From NCBI RefSeq assembly GCF_003001955.1, contig NZ_PVNH01000003.1, positions 124,001 to 188,000 on the forward strand: a stretch of 64,000 bases of DNA, read 5' to 3'. The notes beneath the pieces are model-generated. The model saw nothing but the letters and a program-made list of their open reading frames with translations. It searched no databases and was not told the origin of the DNA. This document shows, in pieces, positions 11,721 through 19,766 of this stretch (position 1 is the first letter of the stretch; each line of letters opens with the position of its first letter). The position numbers and the translations under genes are program-made. This DNA comes from Prauserella shujinwangii. Lineage in GTDB: Bacteria; Actinomycetota; Actinomycetes; Mycobacteriales; Pseudonocardiaceae.

Positions 11721-12799
11721 GCCTGGCCTCCCCAGCCCTGCTGCTGCCCCTGCGGCTGCTGATAACCCTGCGGCGGTGGCGGATAACCCTGCTGTCCCTG
11801 GTACCCGGGGTGCCCCGGCTGCGGCGGCTGGTAGCCGGGCGGCGGTGCCCACGCACCCGGCGGTGGCTGCTGGCCGTACGGTGCCTGGCCCGTGCTGAAC
11901 TGCCCCGCGGTGAGCTGGAAGAACAGCCGTTCCAGGTCGGCCCTGTCCTCCTGCATCCCGTACACCGCGATACCGGCCTTCGCCGCGAGGTCGCCGATCT
12001 CCTTGACCGTGGCGCCGCTCACCGCGACCCGGCCGTCCGGGGTGGGCTCCAGCTGCGTGAAACCGGCTTCCTGCAACGCTTTCACGAGTTCCCCCGCGTC
12101 GGCGGGCTGCACCAGCACCCGCGACGTCTGGCTCTGCCGCAGCTGCTCCAGCGGGCCGTAGTACCGGGTCATGCCCGCGCTGATGATCACGACCTGGTCG
12201 ATCGTCTGCTCCACCTCGGACAGCAGGTGGCTCGACACCAGCACGGTGCGGCCCTGCTGGGCGAACGAACGCAGGAACGAGCGCAGCCACGCGATGCCCT
12301 CGGGGTCGAGGCCGTTGGCGGGCTCGTCGAGCACCAGCACCTGCGGGTCGCCGAGCAGGGCGGTCGCCAGCGCCAGCCGCTGCCGCATGCCGAGTGAGTA
12401 CTCGCCGGCCTTGCGATCGGCGGCCGAGGACAACCCGACGAGCCCGAGCAGTTCGTCGGCCCGCCGGTCGGGCACGCCGATCGCGGACGCGTACACGCGC
12501 AGGTGGTTGCGTGCCGTCCGTTTTGGATGGAAGCCCTCGTTCTCCAGCACCGCCCCGACGACGCGGGCGGGGTTGCCCAGCTGGTGGTGCGGCCTGCCGT
12601 TGATGGTCGCCGCGCCGGAGGTGGGGGTGACGAGACCGAGCAGCATGCGCAGGGTCGTCGTCTTACCCGCGCCGTTCGGGCCGAGGAAGCCCGTCACCGA
12701 GCCCGGCTCCACCGTGAAGCTCAGGTTCTGCACCGCCGCCACCGCACCGAACCGCTTGGTCAAGTTCTGCACCGCGATGCGGCCACTGCCGTCGTGCAT
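11717..12799 (-). CDS. ABC transporter ATP-binding protein with Pro/Gln/Gly-rich tail
   Basis: ATG 12799 (MHDGSGRIAVQNLTKRFG) gives 360 residues. The longer open frame to 13021 adds low-complexity sequence and is rejected as start. Walker A is GPNGAGKTT, the signature is YSLGMRQRLALA and Walker B is VLVLDEPANGLD; this is the CcmA/drug-exporter ATPase family. After the domain (about residue 303 on) comes an unusual tail of about 57 residues made of Pro, Gln, Gly and Tyr repeats (GYQPPQPGHPGYQ and so on). Such tails occur on some actinobacterial membrane-associated proteins; their role here is not evident. It is translationally coupled to the permease (ATGA). The long upstream region holds two strong dyads. 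Confidence 0.9.
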   Translation of the reverse strand: MHDGSGRIAVQNLTKRFGAVAAVQNLSFTVEPGSVTGFLGPNGAGKTTTLRMLLGLVTPTSGAATINGRPHHQLGNPARVVGAVLENEGFHPKRTARNHLRVYASAIGVPDRRADELLGLVGLSSAADRKAGEYSLGMRQRLALATALLGDPQVLVLDEPANGLDPEGIAWLRSFLRSFAQQGRTVLVSSHLLSEVEQTIDQVVIISAGMTRYYGPLEQLRQSQTSRVLVQPADAGELVKALQEAGFTQLEPTPDGRVAVSGATVKEIGDLAAKAGIAVYGMQEDRADLERLFFQLTAGQFSTGQAPYGQQPPPGAWAPPPGYQPPQPGHPGYQGQQGYPPPPQGYQQPQGQQQGWGGQA

Positions 12800-12922
12800 G
12801 CCGTCCCCGTTCGCCGTGGTGATCCGTACGCCGTGACTCGCGTCATCCTGCCGTACGGCCGCGGTGGACGGGCACGGGGAGGCCGGAGGCCTTGCCGCGC
12901 GGCTCCGGCGACGTCGATCACG

Positions 12923-12958
12923 TTCCGGCGCCGGAACTCTCCCCGGCGATGCCGGGGC
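12923..12958. promoter_or_regulatory. Two adjacent dyads upstream of the ABC transporter operon
   Basis: Bases 12923-12938 form a perfect 16-bp palindrome, GTTCCGGCGCCGGAAC. Four bases further, 12942-12958 is a 7-bp stem CCCCGGC-GAT-GCCGGGG. They lie 124-160 bases upstream of the ATPase start. The first could be an operator and the second an RNA hairpin in the leader or a terminator. No regulator is adjacent. The rest of the 404-base gap between the ATPase and ald holds the candidate RNA listed separately and no convincing protein gene. Confidence 0.4.
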
Positions 12959-13045
12959 GGGCGGCAAACCTTCCCGTGTCACCCGGTCCGCGCCATGGAT
13001 CCTTGGGAAATCACGAGTCACCGAAGGTCGCCGTGAAGAAGTAAT

Positions 13046-13158
13046 ACCTGAGAGTTTCGCCCCCCGGCGGGCGAACCCCGTACCGACGACCTAAGCTGGT
13101 ACGTGGCGGCCCGCTCCCGGTGACCCCCAGGCTGGTTGAGCGGGCCGCCCCTTCTTGT
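13046..13158 (+). ncRNA. Candidate small RNA with C-rich hairpins, resembling actinobacterial 6C RNA
   Basis: Between ald and the ABC operon there are two hairpins in tandem on the plus strand. The first has stem TTCGCCC/GGGCGAA (13056-13062 with 13069-13075), with exactly six C residues at 13060-13065. The second has a perfect 12-bp stem GGCGGCCCGCTC/GAGCGGGCCGCC (13105-13116 with 13138-13149), an ACCCCCAGG loop segment, and the pyrimidine-rich CCTTCTTGT after it, like a terminator. Two stem-loops with runs of C define the 6C RNA class of actinomycetes. I cannot align it here, and the position beside ald is not one I can confirm for 6C RNA. Both hairpins could instead act on the minus strand. 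Confidence 0.4.
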
Positions 13159-13203
13159 GCTCGTGGCCGAGATCGACGCTGGGCACTCCCGGATCCGGTG
13201 CGA

Positions 13204-14310
13204 TCAGAGGTCGGCGGGCGTGTACTCCAGGCCGTGTGCCAGCGCCACCGGCTCGTTCGTCAGCGCCCCGGCGTGGGTGTTGAGCCCCTTCGCCAGGCTC
13301 GGGTTCGCCCGCAGCGCCTTCCGCCAGCCGTGCTCGGCCAGCTGCACCGCGTAGGGCAGCGTCACGTTGGTGAGGCCGTAGGTCGAGGTCCTCGGCACGG
13401 CGCCGGGCATGTTCGCGACGCAGTAGAACACCGAGCCGTGTACCTGGTAGGTCGGGTCGTCGTGGGTGGTCGGCCGGGAGTCCGCGAAGCAGCCGCCCTG
13501 GTCGATCGAGATGTCGACGAGCACGCTGCCCGGCCGCATCCGCGAGACCAGCTCGTTGGACACGAGTTTCGGCGCCTTCGCGCCCGGCAGCAGCACGGCG
13601 CCGACCACGAGGTCGGCGTCCAGGACGGCCTGCTCCAGGGTGTAGGCGTTGGAGGCGATCGTGCGGATCCGGCCCGCGAAGTCGTGGTCGATCTGGCGCA
13701 GCCGGTCGACGTTGGTGTCGAGCACCTCGACGTCGGCACCGAGCCCCGCCGCGATCCGGGCGGCGTTCAACCCGGCGACCCCACCGCCGATCACCACGAC
13801 CTTGGCCGGATGCACGCCCGGCACACCGCTGGGCAGGATGCCCCGGCCGCCGCTCGGCTTCAGCAGCGAGTGCGCGCCGACCTGCGGCGCGAGCCTGCCC
13901 GCGACCTCGGACATCGGCGCCAGCAGCGGCAGCGCGCCCGTCTCGGTCTGCACGGTCTCGTAGGCGACGGCCGTCGTCCCCGCGGCCAGCAGGGCCTCGG
14001 TCAGCGGCCGGTCCGCGGCCAGGTGCAGGTAGGTGAACAGGACCTGGTCCGCCCGCAGCCGCTCGTACTCGGCGGCGATCGGCTCCTTCACCTTCAGCAC
14101 CAGCTCGCCCTCGGCCCACGTCTCCTCGGCCGTGGCGAGGATCTTCGCGCCCGCGGAGAGGTACTCCTCGTCGCTGATCGCCGAACCCGCGCCCGCGTCG
14201 GTCTCGATGAACACGTCGTGCCCGCGCTGGATCAGCTCGTGCACGCCGGCGGGAGTCAGCGCGACCCGGTACTCGTGCTTCTTGATCTCTCGGGGGACGG
14301 CGATACGCAC
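13204..14310 (-). CDS. ald: Alanine dehydrogenase
   Basis: This NAD-dependent enzyme interconverts L-alanine and pyruvate plus ammonia. The 368 residues match the family length (about 371). GTG 14310 is chosen because AGGAGG lies about 6 bases upstream and the product begins with the conserved [20 protein letters not shown]; the longer frame to 14424 adds non-conserved sequence. The conserved substrate-site lysine and histidine regions ([16 protein letters not shown]) and the Rossmann motif [14 protein letters not shown] are present. The C-terminal half has [23 protein letters not shown], typical of Ald. It is divergent from the quinone-reductase operon. No Lrp/AldR-like regulator is adjacent. 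Confidence 0.95.
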   Translation of the reverse strand: MRIAVPREIKKHEYRVALTPAGVHELIQRGHDVFIETDAGAGSAISDEEYLSAGAKILATAEETWAEGELVLKVKEPIAAEYERLRADQVLFTYLHLAADRPLTEALLAAGTTAVAYETVQTETGALPLLAPMSEVAGRLAPQVGAHSLLKPSGGRGILPSGVPGVHPAKVVVIGGGVAGLNAARIAAGLGADVEVLDTNVDRLRQIDHDFAGRIRTIASNAYTLEQAVLDADLVVGAVLLPGAKAPKLVSNELVSRMRPGSVLVDISIDQGGCFADSRPTTHDDPTYQVHGSVFYCVANMPGAVPRTSTYGLTNVTLPYAVQLAEHGWRKALRANPSLAKGLNTHAGALTNEPVALAHGLEYTPADL

Positions 14311-14428
14311 AGCTGCCTCCTGCGGTGTAGTGCGGTGTCGCTGCCCACGGTGAACCACCCGGACGGCGGTGTCATCGTGGCCGCAAAACAATGATGACCG
14401 CCGCCGGTGGTGGGCGCAGAACAACGCC

Positions 14429-14459
14429 TTGACCTCGACTTTGGTGGAGGTCGCAGGCT
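14429..14459 (+). promoter_or_regulatory. SoxR/MerR-type operator-promoter
   Basis: TTGACC at 14429-14434 is followed by a 19-bp spacer and CAGGCT at 14454-14459. The long spacer is characteristic of promoters activated by MerR-family regulators. Centred on the spacer is a dyad, GACCTCGACTT/TGGTGGAGGTC (14431-14452), matching the remembered Streptomyces SoxR box (GACCTCAA...TTGAGGTC). It lies 36 bases before the start of a quinone-reductase-like gene, a known class of SoxR target. No soxR gene is in the window. Confidence 0.55.
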
Positions 14460-14495
14460 GTGGGCAGTGGTTCGACCGGGACGAAGGGGGATCCG

Positions 14496-15452
14496 ATGCG
14501 GGCGGTGTGGTTGCACGAGTTCGGCGGGCCGGAGGTGCTCGCCGTGGACGGTGCGCCGGACCCGGAGCCGGACGGGGACCAGGTGCTGATCGAGGTGGAG
14601 TACGCGGGCGTCACGTTCGTCGAGACGCAGGTGCGTGCCGGCCGGGGGCCGTTCCCGGTCCGGCCGCCGCTCGTCCCGGGCAACGGGGTCGGCGGGGTCG
14701 TCACGCGGGTGGGTGCGGGCGCCGACCGCCGGCTCGTCGGCAAGCGGGTGGTCAGCAGCCTGAACGGCTCGGGCGGCTACGCCGAGCGGGCCGTGGCCGA
14801 CGCGGCGGCGGTCATCGAGGTGCCGCCGGAGGTCGGCCTGGACACCGCCGTGGCGCTGCTCGCCGACGGCCGCACGGCGACGATGCTCGTGCGCGACGCG
14901 GGCCTGCGGGCCGGGGACCGGGTGCTGGTCGAGGCGGCGGCGGGCGGTGTCGGCAGCCTGCTCGTGCAGCTCGCGCGGAACGCGGGCGCGCGGGTGGTGG
15001 CCGCCGCGGGCGGTGAGCACAAGCTGGAGCTGGCCGCCGAACTCGGTGCCGAGGTGGTGGTGGACTACCGCAAGCCGGACTGGCCCGGTGCCGTCCGGGA
15101 CGCGATCGGTGGGGTGGACGTGGTCTTCGACGGGGTCGGTGGTGACCTCGCGCGGGCCGCGTTCGACCTGCTCGGCGCGGGTGGCCGGATGCTGAGCTTC
15201 GGCCTGGCCAGCGGCGAGTGGGCGGCCATCCCGGAGGACCTCGCCGCCGAGCGCGGGGTCACGCTCGGCGGTGGCCGGGGCGGTACCCCCGCCGAGCTGC
15301 GGGAGCTGGCGGCGAGCGCGCTGGCCGAGGCGGCGGCGGGACGGCTGCGGCCGGTCATCGGCCAGCGTTTCCCACTGGCCAGGGTGGCGGACGCGCACGC
15401 GGCCATCGAGTCGCGCGCGACCGTGGGCAAGACCCTGCTCGAGGTGAGGTGA
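14496..15452 (+). CDS. NADPH:quinone reductase-like zinc-independent MDR oxidoreductase
   Basis: The ATG at 14496 has AAGGGGG upstream and gives 318 residues starting MRAVWLHEFGGPEVLAV. The N-terminal GroES-like domain lacks the zinc ligands of alcohol dehydrogenases. The cofactor domain has the quinone-reductase type motif AAAGGVGSLLVQLARNAGA near residue 150. The expected reaction is NADPH-dependent reduction of quinones or conjugated carbonyls, a detoxification role that fits the SoxR-like box upstream. Its stop overlaps the ATG of the following LLM gene (TGATG), so the two were a translationally coupled operon. Confidence 0.88.
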   Translation: MRAVWLHEFGGPEVLAVDGAPDPEPDGDQVLIEVEYAGVTFVETQVRAGRGPFPVRPPLVPGNGVGGVVTRVGAGADRRLVGKRVVSSLNGSGGYAERAVADAAAVIEVPPEVGLDTAVALLADGRTATMLVRDAGLRAGDRVLVEAAAGGVGSLLVQLARNAGARVVAAAGGEHKLELAAELGAEVVVDYRKPDWPGAVRDAIGGVDVVFDGVGGDLARAAFDLLGAGGRMLSFGLASGEWAAIPEDLAAERGVTLGGGRGGTPAELRELAASALAEAAAGRLRPVIGQRFPLARVADAHAAIESRATVGKTLLEVR

Positions 15453-16323
15453 TGCGGATCGGGGTGGTCCTGCCCGCGTTCGGCACCGAGGGCGTCGGCG
15501 CGGTCGGCCCGTACGCGCGGCACGCGGAGGAATGCGGGCTGGAGTCGGTGTGGAAGGGCGACCACCTGATCGCCGCGCGTCCCGTCCTCGACAGCACGCT
15601 CGTGCTCACCGCCGCGGCCACCGCGACGGAGCGGATCAGGGTCGGCTTCGGCGTGCTCCTGCCCGCACTGCGGCCGGTGGCGTGGACCGCCAAGCAGATC
15701 GCCAGCCTGCAGCACCTCTCCGGGGACCGGGTCCTGCTCGGCGTCGGCACCGGCGGTGCGGTGCACGGCGCGGCGGGCTGGCGGGCGGCCGGGGTGCCGT
15801 ACGCGGAGCGCGGAGCCCGCACCGACGCGGCGCTGGAACTCCTGCCCGGCCTGATCGCGGGGAAGCCCGTGACCGTCGAGGGGGAGCCGGTCGCGCTCGC
15901 CCGGCGCCACCGTGCCGCCCGTGCTCACTGGGGGTGGCGGCAGGGTGGCGCTGCGGCGGGCCGCCCGGTTCGGCGACGAGTGGTACCCCGCGGTCGTGCC
16001 GCCGTCGGCGGTGGCGGCGGGGATGCGGGAGCTCGCCGAGCTGGCGGACTCGTACGGCAGGCCGGCGCCGGGCCTGACGGTGGGCGTGAGCACCGGGATG
16101 GGGGAGGTGCCCGCCTCCTCTCGACGCGCAGGTGCGGGGTCTCGCCGACTACGGAACGGGCGATCCGCGCGCCGTGGTGGTGACCGGCCCGCCGGAGCGG
16201 GTGGCCGGCCGGTACGCGGAGTGGGCCGAGGCCGGTGCGGGCCAGGTGGTGGCGATGCCGTTCGGCGGGGACTGGTTCCGGCAGGTCGAGCTGCTCGGCG
16301 AGGTGGCCAGGCTGCTCGGCTGA
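15452..16323 (+). pseudogene. LLM-class F420-dependent oxidoreductase, broken by two frameshifts
   Basis: The product begins MRIGVVLPAFGTEGVGAVGP and reads as a luciferase-like monooxygenase-family (F420-type) protein up to about base 15899. Homologous sequence then continues in the +1 frame (PGATVPPVLTGGGGRVALRRAARFGDEWYP onward, stated in parts), and from about 16110 in the +2 frame (PLDAQVRGLADYGTGDPRAV to AMPFGGDWFRQVELLGEVAR) until TGA 16321. Summed over frames the length is about 290 residues, normal for the family. Two same-direction shifts in GC-rich tracts mean either a decayed gene or sequencing errors; the sequence alone cannot decide. It was coupled to the quinone reductase upstream. 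Confidence 0.75.
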
Positions 16324-16329
16324 GGTCCT

Positions 16330-16344
16330 CCAAGGCCACCTTGG
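16330..16344. terminator. Short hairpin between convergent genes
   Basis: A 6-bp stem CCAAGG-CCA-CCTTGG followed by GGG lies in the 33-base gap between the LLM gene and the pucR-type gene. Its core AAGGCCACCTT is shared with the larger palindrome at 26178-26230, so it may be a remnant of that repeat. It is a weak terminator candidate. Confidence 0.35.
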
Positions 16345-16356
16345 GGGCTCGTTGGG

Positions 16357-17925
16357 TCAGGACCAGTGGAGGGCGATGAGCTGGGTGAGCAGGGCCAGGC
16401 GGACGTCCGGGTCGTCGAGGTCGAGCGGGACCAGGTCGAGCAGCTTCCGCATGCGGTACCGCAGGGTGTTGGGGTGGATGCGCAACGCCCGCGCCGCGGC
16501 CCTCGGGTCGCCGGGATGCCGCAGCCACTCGTAGAGCGTGTCGACGTAGCCGGTGGCGTGCGCGGCGTCGTGCGCGCGCAGCTCGCCCAGCGGCCCGAGC
16601 TCGGTGACGCGGGCGGTGCCCGCCGCCGTCGCCGCGCGGTGCAGGGCCAGCGCCGTCCACACCTCGTCGAAGCACACGACGCGCCCCGGCAGCACGCCCG
16701 ACCGCAGCAGCCCGAGCGCCTCCTCGGCCTCGGCCCGGGAGCTGGCGAGCTCACCGAGTGGCCGCGCGCTGCCCGCCGCGGCGCGCAACGCGCCGGTCTC
16801 GCGGCCGGACGGCACCTCGTCGAGCGCGGCCCGCAGCTCCGGCCAGCCACCGGGACCGTCCTCGCCGGGCACGATGGCGTACAGCAGGCCGCTCGCCTCC
16901 GCGGCGACCGGCCGCCGCCCGATGCCCTGCGAGATCCGTTCGAGCAGGGCCAGCCGCAGGCCCTCACCGTCGAGCGTCTCGCCGCCCGGCGTCTCCACGA
17001 CGACCACCCGGTGCGGCTCGTCGGTGAGGTCCAGCTCGGCCGCGGCCTTGCGCGGGCCGACCTCGCCCCGCAGCAGCGCCCGCAACAGCTCGGCGGACGC
17101 GCGGCGCTGGACATCGGCGTGCGCGCGGCGGCGCAGCAGGTGCAGCGCCACCACGGGTGCGGTGTCGGCGAACGCCGCGGCCCGCTCGTCGGGGACGGGC
17201 CCGGACACCACCGCCCACATCGAGCCGAGCAGCTCGCCGCCCATCCGGATCGGCACGATCAGCCGGGGCAGGGTGCCGTCCCGCTGCGCGGGCACGAAGA
17301 TCGTCTGCCTGCCCCGGGACAGCTCGCGGAACACCCCGCGCGAACGGAACCGGGCGAGCACGTCGTCCGGGATGCGCCTGCCCATGATCGTCGCGACGCG
17401 GGCCGGGTCGGTCAGGTCCTGGCGGGCGGAGTAGGCGAGCACCCGCGAGTTGGTGTCCTCGATGGTCACCGGCGCGTCGACCACCGAGGCCACCGCGTCG
17501 GCCAGCCGGAACAGGTCGCTCGCGGCGGGGTCGTCTCCGTTCTCCAGGGTGTCGTGCTCGTCGGCGATCGCGTCGAGCACCGTGCGCAGCAGCCACACCA
17601 GCTGCGCCCAGGAGGTCGCGGAGTGCACCTCGATGAGCCCGATGCCCGCCGTTCGCGCCGCGCGGCGGATGCCGGGTTTGCTCGCGAGCGGAGGTTTGAG
17701 CAGCACCGCGGCGGCGCCGTTTCCCGCGCTGCCGCGGACCAGTTCGGTGGCCTCCCCGGCGTCGGCGACGGCGACCGCGAGCACGAGGTCGCCCGCCGCG
17801 ACGTGGCCGGGCGATCCCGGCTCGGCGATCACGACGTCGGCGACGGCGGGGCAGTCGTCGGGAACGTGTACCGCGTGCAGCAGGGTCGGCCCCACGCGGT
17901 CCACGACTGTGCGCACGGAGACCAT
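16357..17925 (-). CDS. PucR/CdaR-family transcriptional regulator
   Basis: The protein is 522 residues starting MVSVRTVVDRVGPTLLHAV. The start at 17925 overlaps the stop of the preceding VOC gene by one base (TGATG). The N-terminal purine-catabolism (PucR) domain covers about residues 10-130, a middle GAF/GGDEF-like region follows, and the C-terminal PucR HTH_30 motif is clear (RALRIHPNTLRYRMRKLLDL). Members usually activate catabolic operons in response to small metabolites. It is the last gene of a padR-VOC-pucR operon, so it may regulate nearby or distant genes. No target site can be assigned. Confidence 0.88.
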   Translation of the reverse strand: MVSVRTVVDRVGPTLLHAVHVPDDCPAVADVVIAEPGSPGHVAAGDLVLAVAVADAGEATELVRGSAGNGAAAVLLKPPLASKPGIRRAARTAGIGLIEVHSATSWAQLVWLLRTVLDAIADEHDTLENGDDPAASDLFRLADAVASVVDAPVTIEDTNSRVLAYSARQDLTDPARVATIMGRRIPDDVLARFRSRGVFRELSRGRQTIFVPAQRDGTLPRLIVPIRMGGELLGSMWAVVSGPVPDERAAAFADTAPVVALHLLRRRAHADVQRRASAELLRALLRGEVGPRKAAAELDLTDEPHRVVVVETPGGETLDGEGLRLALLERISQGIGRRPVAAEASGLLYAIVPGEDGPGGWPELRAALDEVPSGRETGALRAAAGSARPLGELASSRAEAEEALGLLRSGVLPGRVVCFDEVWTALALHRAATAAGTARVTELGPLGELRAHDAAHATGYVDTLYEWLRHPGDPRAAARALRIHPNTLRYRMRKLLDLVPLDLDDPDVRLALLTQLIALHWS

Positions 17926-18371
17926 CAGACCTCGGGTGGTGTTCGGTCGTCGATGTCCTCGGGCGTGTACTGCTCGCGCTTCGTGGTCAGCGCCCAGCGG
18001 TGGCCGAGGGGATCCACCACCCGGCCGTACCGCTCGCCGAAGAACATCTCCTGGATCGGTGCCTCGACCTCGGCACCCGCGAACACGGCGCGGCGGAACA
18101 GATCGTCGGGATCGGCCACCTCGAGCGTGAGCAGGGTGGGTGTGCCGCCGAGGGTGGGCGGCGCCAGCGCGCCCAGCTGGGTGATCTCCTGGCTGACCAG
18201 CAGCCTGGCGTCTCCGATGGCGACCTCGACGAACAGCACCCTGCCGTCGGGCAGGACGTTGCGGAACAGCTCGGTGGCGCCGAACGCCGTGCGGTAGAAG
18301 GCCAGCGCCCGCTCGACGTCGTGCACGAACACGTGGGGCACGAGGCCGAGTGCGCGGCTGGGCCGGTTCAT
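17925..18371 (-). CDS. VOC/glyoxalase-family protein
   Basis: This 148-residue protein has one vicinal-oxygen-chelate module pair of the PhnB-like type (LVPHVFVHDVERALAFYRTAFGA at the N-terminus, GRVVDPLGHRWALTT near the C-terminus). Family members are metal-dependent dioxygenases, glyoxalases or resistance proteins, and the reaction cannot be read here. It overlaps padR by 4 bases upstream and pucR by 1 base downstream, so all three are translated as one unit. That context suggests a stress- or ligand-responsive role. Confidence 0.82.
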   Translation of the reverse strand: MNRPSRALGLVPHVFVHDVERALAFYRTAFGATELFRNVLPDGRVLFVEVAIGDARLLVSQEITQLGALAPPTLGGTPTLLTLEVADPDDLFRRAVFAGAEVEAPIQEMFFGERYGRVVDPLGHRWALTTKREQYTPEDIDDRTPPEV

Positions 18372-18724
18372 GCGGTTCTCGCCCGCTCGCCGAGCAGCCC
18401 CGCCTCGGCGGACTCAGCCGCGAGCCGCTGCAGCAGTGCGGCCTCGCGCCGCGCGACCCGCAGACCAAGGTCGGTGAGGCGGTAGTAGCGGCGGCGTGCG
18501 TCGTGCGGCTCGTCCTCCGTCCGGTGTGGAGCCTCCTCCACCAGCCCGTCCGCGCTGAGCCGGGCGAGCGTCCGGTACAGCGTGCCGGGCCCGAGTTGCA
18601 CGGACCCGCCGGTGACCTCGTCGACGAATCCCATGATCCCGTAGCCGTGGGCGTGGCCGCGCGCGATCGCCAGCAGCACCTGGAAGCCGGCCGGGGTCAG
18701 CGGCGGTGAGTTGACCTTGGCCAT
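18368..18724 (-). CDS. PadR-family transcriptional regulator
   Basis: This is a compact 118-residue PadR winged-helix protein (LTPAGFQVLLAIARGHAHGYGI, GPGTLYRTLARLSADGLVEE, DARRRYYRLTDLGLRVARRE). PadR proteins repress small operons, often including their own gene, and are released by phenolic or hydrophobic ligands. The ATG at 18724 leaves a 62-base divergent promoter region shared with a second VOC gene, with a dyad in it. The last 4 bases overlap the VOC gene. Confidence 0.9.
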   Translation of the reverse strand: MAKVNSPPLTPAGFQVLLAIARGHAHGYGIMGFVDEVTGGSVQLGPGTLYRTLARLSADGLVEEAPHRTEDEPHDARRRYYRLTDLGLRVARREAALLQRLAAESAEAGLLGERARTA

Positions 18725-18752
18725 GCGATGAGCATACGCTCCACCCTCGTTC

Positions 18753-18767
18753 TATCCATTACGGATA
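18753..18767. promoter_or_regulatory. Candidate PadR operator in divergent promoter
   Basis: TATCC-ATTAC-GGATA is a perfect 5+5 dyad in the 62-base AT-richer gap between padR (minus) and the VOC gene at 18787 (plus). It is placed where it could cover both promoters. Confidence 0.45.
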
Positions 18768-18786
18768 TATCGAGATCGGAGCCACG

Positions 18787-19176
18787 ATGGCGATTCGCGG
18801 GGTGCACAAGGTGATCGTGGGCGTGCGTGACCAGGAGCGCGCGAAGCGGTTCTGGACGGAGGTGGTGGGCTTCACGGTGACGACCGACGCGCCGTACGGC
18901 GACCAGGGTGCCCGCTGGGTGGAGGTGACCTCGCCGGACGGGCAGGCCCTCGTGCTGAGCGAGGCGGAGGACGCCGGGCCCCGGCCGTCCGGGCGGGACG
19001 ACCTGCCCACGTCCAACGTCTTCTTCCGCGCCGACGACATCGAGCGGACCCATGCGGAACTGGCGGCGAAGGGTGTCGACTTCCCGGATCCGCCGACCAG
19101 GCAGCCCTGGGGCTGGTGGGCGACCTTCGTGGACTCCGAGGGCAACCGCTTCGCCCTGCAGCAGGCTCGTGAGTGA
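18787..19176 (+). CDS. VOC/glyoxalase-family protein
   Basis: The protein is 129 residues, starting MAIRGVHKVIVGVRDQERAK, with the two-module VOC fold and the ending WWATFVDSEGNRFALQQ. It is divergent from the padR-VOC-pucR operon and probably controlled by the same PadR protein, so the locus may hold two different VOC enzymes under one switch. The substrate is unknown. Its last codons (CGT GAG TGA) lie inside a family A palindrome, which supplies the stop codon. Confidence 0.85.
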   Translation: MAIRGVHKVIVGVRDQERAKRFWTEVVGFTVTTDAPYGDQGARWVEVTSPDGQALVLSEAEDAGPRPSGRDDLPTSNVFFRADDIERTHAELAAKGVDFPDPPTRQPWGWWATFVDSEGNRFALQQARE

Positions 19177-19211
19177 GCAACGTTGTTCTCACAACGTCTT
19201 TCACTCACGAG
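19166..19211. repeat. Family A palindrome providing stop codons for both convergent genes
   Basis: Left arm 19166-19185 (CTCGTGAGTGAGCAACGTTG) pairs with right arm 19192-19211. The TGA of the plus-strand VOC gene (19174-19176) and the TGA of the minus-strand gene (19207-19205) both fall inside the arms. The element also has the shape of a bidirectional terminator. Confidence 0.82.
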
Positions 19212-19711
19212 TCGGCGACCGCCTCCCTGATCCAGCCGGCGACGGGCAGGCCCCGCTCGACGCACTCCACCGACAGCCGCACCGTCCAGCGCAGTGCCTG
19301 CAGCACGAGGCTGTCCACCTCCTCCGGGGCCGCGCTGGCCAGTGCGATCTCCACCTGCTCCTCCGCGGCCTCCGTGTTGCCGTGCACCTCGGCCAGCAGC
19401 GTGCGCACCGCCGTCCGCACCGGCGGGTCGGCCTGGTCGATCGAGACCTCCTCGCCCTCGGAGTCGAACACCTGGACCTTCACCGGTGCGGAACCGCCGT
19501 CCCCCAGCGTGGCGACCATGGCGCTGCATTCGGCGAACAGCAGCAGCATCAGCTCCCGCGTCTCGGTCAGGCGCTGCTCCGGGGTCGTGGGCGCCAGCAC
19601 GTCGAGCGCCTCGGCGTCGTCGCCGAGACGCATGGCGATCAGCGCTCGTTGCGCCTTTCCGACGAGCCCGCCGTGCTCGTCCTCGCTGCGGTCTGCCTGC
19701 ACGGTGCCCAT
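19205..19711 (-). CDS. Hypothetical protein, acidic, 168 residues
   Basis: I do not recognise a family. The product is acidic and predicted helical (for example KAQRALIAMRLGDDAEALDV, TRELMLLLFAECSAMVATLG), with no signal peptide or membrane segment. It starts at ATG 19711 (MGTVQADRSEDEHGG) and ends with a stop inside a family A palindrome. It lies downstream of the tetR gene on the same strand with a 55-base gap, so the two may be co-transcribed. Normal codon usage and GC-rich third positions support a real gene. Confidence 0.65.
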   Translation of the reverse strand: MGTVQADRSEDEHGGLVGKAQRALIAMRLGDDAEALDVLAPTTPEQRLTETRELMLLLFAECSAMVATLGDGGSAPVKVQVFDSEGEEVSIDQADPPVRTAVRTLLAEVHGNTEAAEEQVEIALASAAPEEVDSLVLQALRWTVRLSVECVERGLPVAGWIREAVADS

Positions 19712-19766
19712 CCAACACCAGGGAGGCCGGAAGTGCTGCCGCCCGGCAGGGTGAGGGCGAGATCAC

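Noticed and set aside
11721-12290. Upstream extension of the ABC permease frame to 12290
   Set aside because: This part lies inside the ATPase gene in another frame; the ATGA junction at 11720 is the natural start.
13040-13080. Glycine-riboswitch-like CTCTCAGGT on the minus strand upstream of the ABC operon
   Set aside because: The defining GCCGAAGG core and a proper GAGAG partner are missing, and no glycine gene follows.
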